Shown here one piece after another: positions 58,847 to 64,000 of a DNA stretch of 64,000 bases (positions are counted from its first letter, which is position 1; every line of letters begins with the position of its first letter). Made by a program: the position numbers and the translations under genes. The notes below the pieces were generated by a model. It was not told the origin of the DNA and ran no database searches. It saw only the letters and a program-made list of their open reading frames with translations. Source of the DNA: Dermanyssus gallinae (taxonomy: Eukaryota; Arthropoda; Arachnida; Mesostigmata; Dermanyssidae); assembly GCA_003439945.1 (NCBI GenBank), contig QVRM01002135.1, positions 124,001-188,000 on the forward strand, written 5' to 3'.

Positions 58847-59320
58847 AGGACCATGCAGGCAGACGCATAATACTTCGTACACGCTTGAAAGCGCAGTCGA
58901 CAGATGCAATCTGTGTATTCCTCGTGGAAATTCGTACTCAAACAGATCTGATGGTGAAGCTATGTATCCGGTATAGACGTGGCGATTGTCACATTATCTA
59001 TGCATCCGGTATAGACGTGGCGATTGTCACATTATCTATGCATCCGGTATAGACGTGGCGATTGTCGCATGCAACCCCTGACCTGGGGTGCGAAGCACTG
59101 AAAACCTCCAGGTCTTCTCCCGTCGGACTTGTTCGATTTTTTTTCACTCCAAAACAAAGCATTACGCGGCGTCTTCAACCTCAATTGAATGATCTAAACA
59201 AACGGCACACAGCCTGTCATAAGGTACACAAAGCGGCATCTTGGCCGCGTTGACAAATACTCGCTTTGGGTACAGTGTGAAACACTTTTCACGCAAATGT
59301 TTTGTCCAAATCTGACTTAG
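58847..59320 (-). pseudogene. C-terminal fragment of the 17 kb LINE family
   Basis: Plus-strand text such as GGTATAGACGTGGCGATTGTC, CTTCGTACACGCTTGA and CAACCTCAATTGAATGATCT matches 17.22-17.53 kb, so this is the end of a second, older copy on the minus strand. It carries an internal tandem triplication (58968-59080). Confidence 0.7.
58968..59080. repeat. 38 bp tandem repeat, three copies
   Basis: The unit starts CCGGTATAGACGTGGCG at 58968, 59006 and 59044, exact period 38. It lies within the LINE fragment; the 17.33 kb copy has the unit once. Confidence 0.95.
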
Positions 59321-59399
59321 CGAAACGCTAAAAAACTTAGAGCTAAGATAAATAGGCACATTATTCCTGGCGTGTGTAGTGAACAGTTAAATACAGAGC

Positions 59400-61960
59400 A
59401 CCGCCGGTCAAAGTGACGGCTCATCACGAAAAAATCGCTTTTAACAATGATCGACATTTGCGAAGGCGGAAGTACGGTCAATGCTAAGAGATGTGCGACT
59501 AAGTTCTAACCTACGAAAAAACGTTTGCTAGCTTCACAGGGTGGCGCTTCCTACGAGGTTCTTGGCAATCGTTTCTCTACAACGGCAACGCCTCCACCCA
59601 TACATCGTACGAGACGCAAAACGTTCTCAAAGAAACAGTGGAGCTAATTGGAATCCATTTTACCATTCATTTCATGCTATTTGCATCGGCTAAGCGGCTA
59701 AATTCTGGTTAAGAATTTTATATTGTATTATGATATAAATTGACGACAAATAGGTGTTGACACACTCTGCTGATAGACATAAATATGTACGTTGGGTTGA
59801 TTGGGCAAGGCAGCTTGAGTGATCTATTTAAGTACTCAATCGAGTACATTTATCTCTACGACTTACATATTAAGTCGTTGTCTATTAGTCGGCACCTCTA
59901 GATTTACTGTAGTGCAACCAGAATAGCGGCTGAAAACTAGCCCTAAATATTTCCCTTAAGATGATGATGATGATGCCGTCACTGCATTAAGATGGTACCA
60001 CCTTCATACCTTCAATAGGCATGCTATGCAAAGCGATTTATTACTTATCTGTGAGGATGAGTGGAAACAACGAGTATATACCATAGAATAGTAGTTCTCA
60101 GTGTCCGCTCCTTTTGCCACTTTGTAAATAACGGAGCAGTCACCAGCGGTTTTCTCTAATAATTGCGTCCTGTTTTAGGAAAGCCAGTGTCGGATCAGGT
60201 TCGGACTGGCTACGCTTTACGTGTGTAAGATGAAACTGGACGACCGACGATAGCACCGCACACACTATTCAGTGTTCGACCGCTGCAACATAAAGAGGTA
60301 TTTTCGTTTTACCGAACTGTTGCGCCGGCGAAGGGCTCAGCTATTGCACTAGGCACGTTCCAGTTTCCCTGGCCCTGCAGCACCAGACGTCCGATGCGTA
60401 TTAATGAAGTGAGTTAGGTTTGCCTTTAAGTTTCCGATTCCCCTCCTCACGTCGGTCTCATTTCCGCGCCCGCCAAGATCTTTTTAGTACGACGCCGACG
60501 TCTATCCCCTTGCTTCCCAGTTGTCCCCATTTGCGCGCTGAGATCTTGCTCATCTTAGATTCAGTCCTACATACATACATACATACATACATACGTACAC
60601 TGTAAATCCTAGCGATTCAACGTACACCAGTCTACCCTTCTGACGCTTTCAAGACGACAACAGCAACAGCAATAACAACAACGACGACAACATGGCGTCG
60701 GCCCGACACGATTAGCATAAGATCGTACATTTTCGCCTGACGTCCGGGATAGTCGTCCGTATCTTTATTTCCCTCCTGAATTTTCTTTGCGATCGGCTCT
60801 TGCCTTTCCGTTAGCTTTCGTTGGCCTACTTGGAACGTCTCAGCGCATGGATGGCGCGCTCGATTGGCGAGGTAAAGACCCGACCCTGCACGCGGACCGT
60901 ATCGACACGGAATCTAATGGAAGAGGCGGGCGCACATGTTCACGTCTGCAGGTTTGTCAGTCGTATTCAAACGCCTCAGCAGGCTGGGGATTAGATCAAG
61001 GTTCAATTTGCAATTACCGATTATACCTTGCCGTATCGCTCAGCACCCAAGGAGGGCGAAAATAAGAAAGATACAGAGATTTTATCAAAAATACGTCCAG
61101 AATGTGTGTGACTATTATCAGTACAGATAGACATTCTTACGTTATTTGGTCATTAATTTGCTATTAGCTATCCAAATTGTACCGTCACATGGTTACGTAG
61201 CTCCAGACTCGTATGTAAGTAATCTACAAAATTACGTCAGCGACAGCTAAGCCTAGTTACGTGAATAGTTTACGTATGATACAAATGCGTGCATACTTCA
61301 CGCACGCATCAACAAGTACGTGTACAAAAAAAACCTGCAAAGACTGCCCCTTGCCTAACGCCTTGCCGTTGCCTGCAGCAGCCTTAGTCGTTTGTTAGTG
61401 AATTTGACGCACCTTTGGATAGATGCTAACTATTAAGAGGCGCTCGGTTTCTATCGGCCAATGGCCTGGTCAAGGAGCGGCCGATGCGTATGGCTACGCA
61501 CCCTTCCAGATATCGTGGAGGATAATGACGTTCGTACCAGAAGGGGAAAACGCACAATTAGGAAGGATTAGTCGACCCTTTTCATCCATGGGCCCTCGTT
61601 GAGCACCATAGTGGCATGGTCAGACACGGTGTAGTTTAGTTACTTCAGGCCATGTCTTCCCATAAAACGCTTTGACACACATATATATATATATATACGC
61701 TGTAGCAGCATGCGCTTGATGTCTCCAGCTGCATCTTCAACCGAACAAACGCACGTCCATGAAAAAAGGAGAGAAAGGCAGAGAGGGAAGAAGAGACCCG
61801 CGGGGAACAGAATCACGAGATAAATACGCATTCGTTTACGCTAATAGCAGGCATGTATCTCTCTCTCTCTCGCTCTCTTCCAGTGTGAACAAAGACATCA
61901 CATCGTAGAGCCGGCTGACAGTTAGGTTGAAACAAGCAAGGCGAGAAGCTGGCCGAAGTG
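59400..61960. other. Unassigned DNA
   Basis: (CATA)n at 60571-60594, a CAACAGCAACAGC-type run at 60657-60690 followed by a short 7-codon frame with a perfect initiation context (ATG at 60691), and (TA)n at 61680-61696. The run plus short frame looks like a 5' untranslated region with an upstream frame, but no main coding exon was found. Confidence 0.4.
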
Positions 61961-62249
61961 GGGTGGAATGACATGGGATGGGTTGCGATGGAGCGACACA
62001 ACCGAGGAGGAACTCGACAGCGGTGCATGTGGCAACCTCACTCATTTTTGCAGAGCGCTCCCATTTAGACGTATTCTTTCACACTTCACACAGATAGTGA
62101 GTCCGTGGGCAGTGCAACGGTTTGTGTCCGCTACGGATGGCGGAGGACGGATACGCACCTACACGTTGGGGACTCCTCCTGTGCGGTAACACACAACAGT
62201 CGCACGTCTCTCTCATGGTGCCCGCCTGCCAGCCTCCGTTTGGTGGCGT

Positions 62250-62306
62250 CGTCGTTGTTGTCGTCGCTGTTGTTGTTGTTGTTATTGTTGTTGTTGTTGT
62301 TGTTGG
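62250..62306. repeat. (GTT)n/(GTC)n triplet tract
   Basis: About 57 bp of GTT/GTC triplets in a GC-richer island. Confidence 0.9.
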
Positions 62307-62396
62307 GGTTTGTGCTGTAATCCTCCACCACTAGCGCTACCATTGCGACCACTTTGCCCTACAGCGCGTCGTCAACGGGAACGAGCGCGACTAATC

Positions 62397-62595
62397 ATGC
62401 GGATGTTGTTAGCCTTCGCCGCAATTGTTGTCTCTCTGTATCTCTCTCTGTCTCTCTCACTGTCTGTCCCGCGTTTGTCTGATGGTTCAGCAGGTCACAA
62501 GCTTGAAAGCTTTAGCACGAAAACTACAAACACAACAATTACTTCTATTACTGCTGCGCCTAGTGTGTGGGCCCGGGAAACCGACGAGACCGTCG
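62397..62595 (+). CDS. Candidate signal-peptide exon
   Basis: ATG at 62397 opens MRMLLAFAAIVVSLYLSLSL, a signal-peptide-like N-terminus, then a Ser/Thr-rich stretch (STKTTNTTITSITAAPS) with N-glycosylation sequons. A GTAAGC donor at 62596 would end the exon in phase 1. The frame also stays open to 62813. Caution: the hydrophobic part is encoded by a CTCTCTGT-type repeat. No downstream exon was identified. Confidence 0.25.
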
Positions 62596-62819
62596 GTAAG
62601 CAGGCACGCTCGTTGGTGACACGAAACAAACAGGTAGAGCTTCATTTCGTGTCCATCACTTCCTATCGAACACAGGCAGGGCCGCTGGTAGGTTCAAGCT
62701 ACTGCTACGGTGTTATCTACAGTCTACTACAGTTGCCTTCTTTGCCGAAAGACACACCTTACGATGCCGCAAAACGTTGTAGTGGATCCTGCACATGGAT
62801 ACTGTACGGGACGTAGTAC

Positions 62820-64000
62820 ACTTTTTTTTTCTAATAATCATAGAGAAGTTTTTAGATAACTGTACAATTTTCTGTGTGCATTTATCCGCAAATATTTATC
62901 TGCGCCTTTCCTTAATTCTACCCATTATTGCTACATGTATGTATATTTATTTGTCATCGGGAATAAATCTTATTTTGATGCCACTTTGTCGCCGACTAAT
63001 GGGGCTGTCTATCTGTCACTTTGTCGCTAACAAGTAAGGCGGGACAATCGATATGGCATATCTACTGAGTAGATTCTTTCGCTAGTTTTGACTCGGGCGA
63101 GAATTTTCTATAATTATCGACAATCAGACAAGAATGTCGGTATTTTTGGCTCGGGCATTCGTTAGACAACTTCTATTTGGTCCCTGAAAATCGACACCCC
63201 TAGCACATGGCGTTCAATGGCAATGTCGCTTCTATTTCTCTGCCCAAACTCAGCTAGTGTATTCCTGTTCGTGTGTGGTGCTGCTGCGGGTGGACTGGTT
63301 ATGGCACATTGAAGTCATAGCAGCATATTGCATCGTCAGGGCCTGACAGTGCACAGGATCTCTGGACATGCCGTTGTTCGCAGCACCCACGATGCCATCT
63401 AGGAGAAGATCTAGGGGAAGATGTGAGGCGCCGTGGCGTCTGATGTCGGACGGCCCATGACAGCCATCACGGCGGGCCCTGATGGCCGCAAGGCCTTTAG
63501 CAGTCGAGAGCGCATTGCTTGTCAAGCCATTGTCACGGCGTTTCCTGACGCCAGACGTACTCAATTCAGCTGACCGACTATATATAGGCAGATCTCAAGC
63601 GTGCGCGTCATGAGGCTTATCGTAGCCCGCGTAGGTGATTTTGATGAGCTGATTTTTGATGGAACCAGACAGCAGACCGCACGATGGCAAAGCAGATAGC
63701 CTGTCTCGGATCCGCGCACGTCGCTAGCTGGCTTTGGGAATGCTTTTGGAATTAACTTCAGTAGAAAATACTACGCAACCGGTCATCCATTACCGGTCCT
63801 TACTTTTCCGTTCTACCCAAAAATGAGACACGTAAGGTGCGGCATTCTGTCTAAGAAACAGGCGACTTCAGGGTAGATTTTTGGCGTGTATCGAATCTCG
63901 CTGTTCAGTTCGTCTGCGAGTGCTTTGTGGGCTAGGCCGGGCTTATCTGATACATAGCCAGCGCTTAATTACTTGCCGTCTGATGAGACTGTGGCTGTCC
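62820..64000. other. Unassigned DNA
   Basis: A 104-codon minus-strand frame (63250-63564) and GC-richer text to the window edge. No motif recognised. The last 300 bp might belong to another retroelement that continues outside the window. Confidence 0.3.

Noticed and set aside
60691..60714. ATG in a perfect initiation context after a CAA-type run
   Set aside because: The frame closes after seven codons and contains no GT donor before the stop, so it is at most an upstream frame.
62310..62816. A 168-residue single-exon protein
   Set aside because: The first part is non-coding-looking and the middle is a CTCTCTGT repeat; only the sub-exon 62397-62595 has start and donor support.
1..64000. CRISPR array or bacterial operon
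   Set aside because: No regularly spaced direct repeats with unique spacers, no co-directional gene clusters, and the window has spliced genes and eukaryotic transposons.

Overview
The window reads as eukaryotic nuclear DNA from an arthropod, plausibly a chelicerate such as a mite or tick. That placement is inference. It rests on introns with GT..AG borders, a metazoan TATA promoter, AATAAA signals, a maT-type mariner, R1-like and CR1/Jockey-like LINEs, tRNA-derived SINEs and a gypsy-type gag. There is no bacterial-style gene packing, and no rRNA or unambiguous tRNA gene is visible.

Most of the window is transposon debris. 1.2-6.4 kb holds one good and two decayed tandem copies of an unusual reverse-transcriptase element (YLDD motif, C-terminal zinc motif and RPDG..WD motif), with a 1.15 kb foldback element (about 490 bp arms) between them. 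6411-7715 is a nearly intact maT-like mariner with perfect 20 bp terminal repeats, TA duplications and one in-frame stop. 10.8-12.3 kb has a 5'-truncated LINE and a probable solo LTR with a 4 bp duplication. 14.4-16.8 kb is an R1-like LINE relic. 17.2-19.5 kb is a LINE carrying an N-terminal PHD finger, and 20.9-22.5 kb is a decayed relative with an AP-endonuclease remnant. 29.2-30.1 kb holds another LINE relic. 31.96-34.55 kb is an LTR element reduced to gag. 48.15-48.88 kb is a dead mariner. Four copies of one tRNA-derived SINE lie at 35.5, 53.4, 53.6 and 57.1 kb.

Host genes are few. The best is a multi-exon secreted-precursor gene at 24.53-26.50 kb: TATA box, signal peptide, 16-nt microexon, acidic propiece, a Lys/Gly-rich amphipathic segment, an acidic spacer and a cationic C-terminus ending in Gly-Arg. 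It looks like an antimicrobial-peptide or peptide-hormone type precursor of no family I recognise. A second likely gene encodes a 61-aa two-helix membrane protein at 13445-13630. Weaker candidates are possible first exons at 41281 and 62397, a membrane-protein exon cut by a SINE at 53.2 kb, and a Cys-rich terminal exon at 57.3-57.7 kb.

The window is also saturated with (TA)n tracts, about 25 in 64 kb. Several sit exactly at transposon ends or in the middle of palindromes. GC-richer islands with CAA/CAG-type triplet runs (31.3, 39.5-41.4, 49.4-50, 62.2 kb) look like 5' untranslated or promoter regions of long-intron genes whose bodies mostly lie outside the window.
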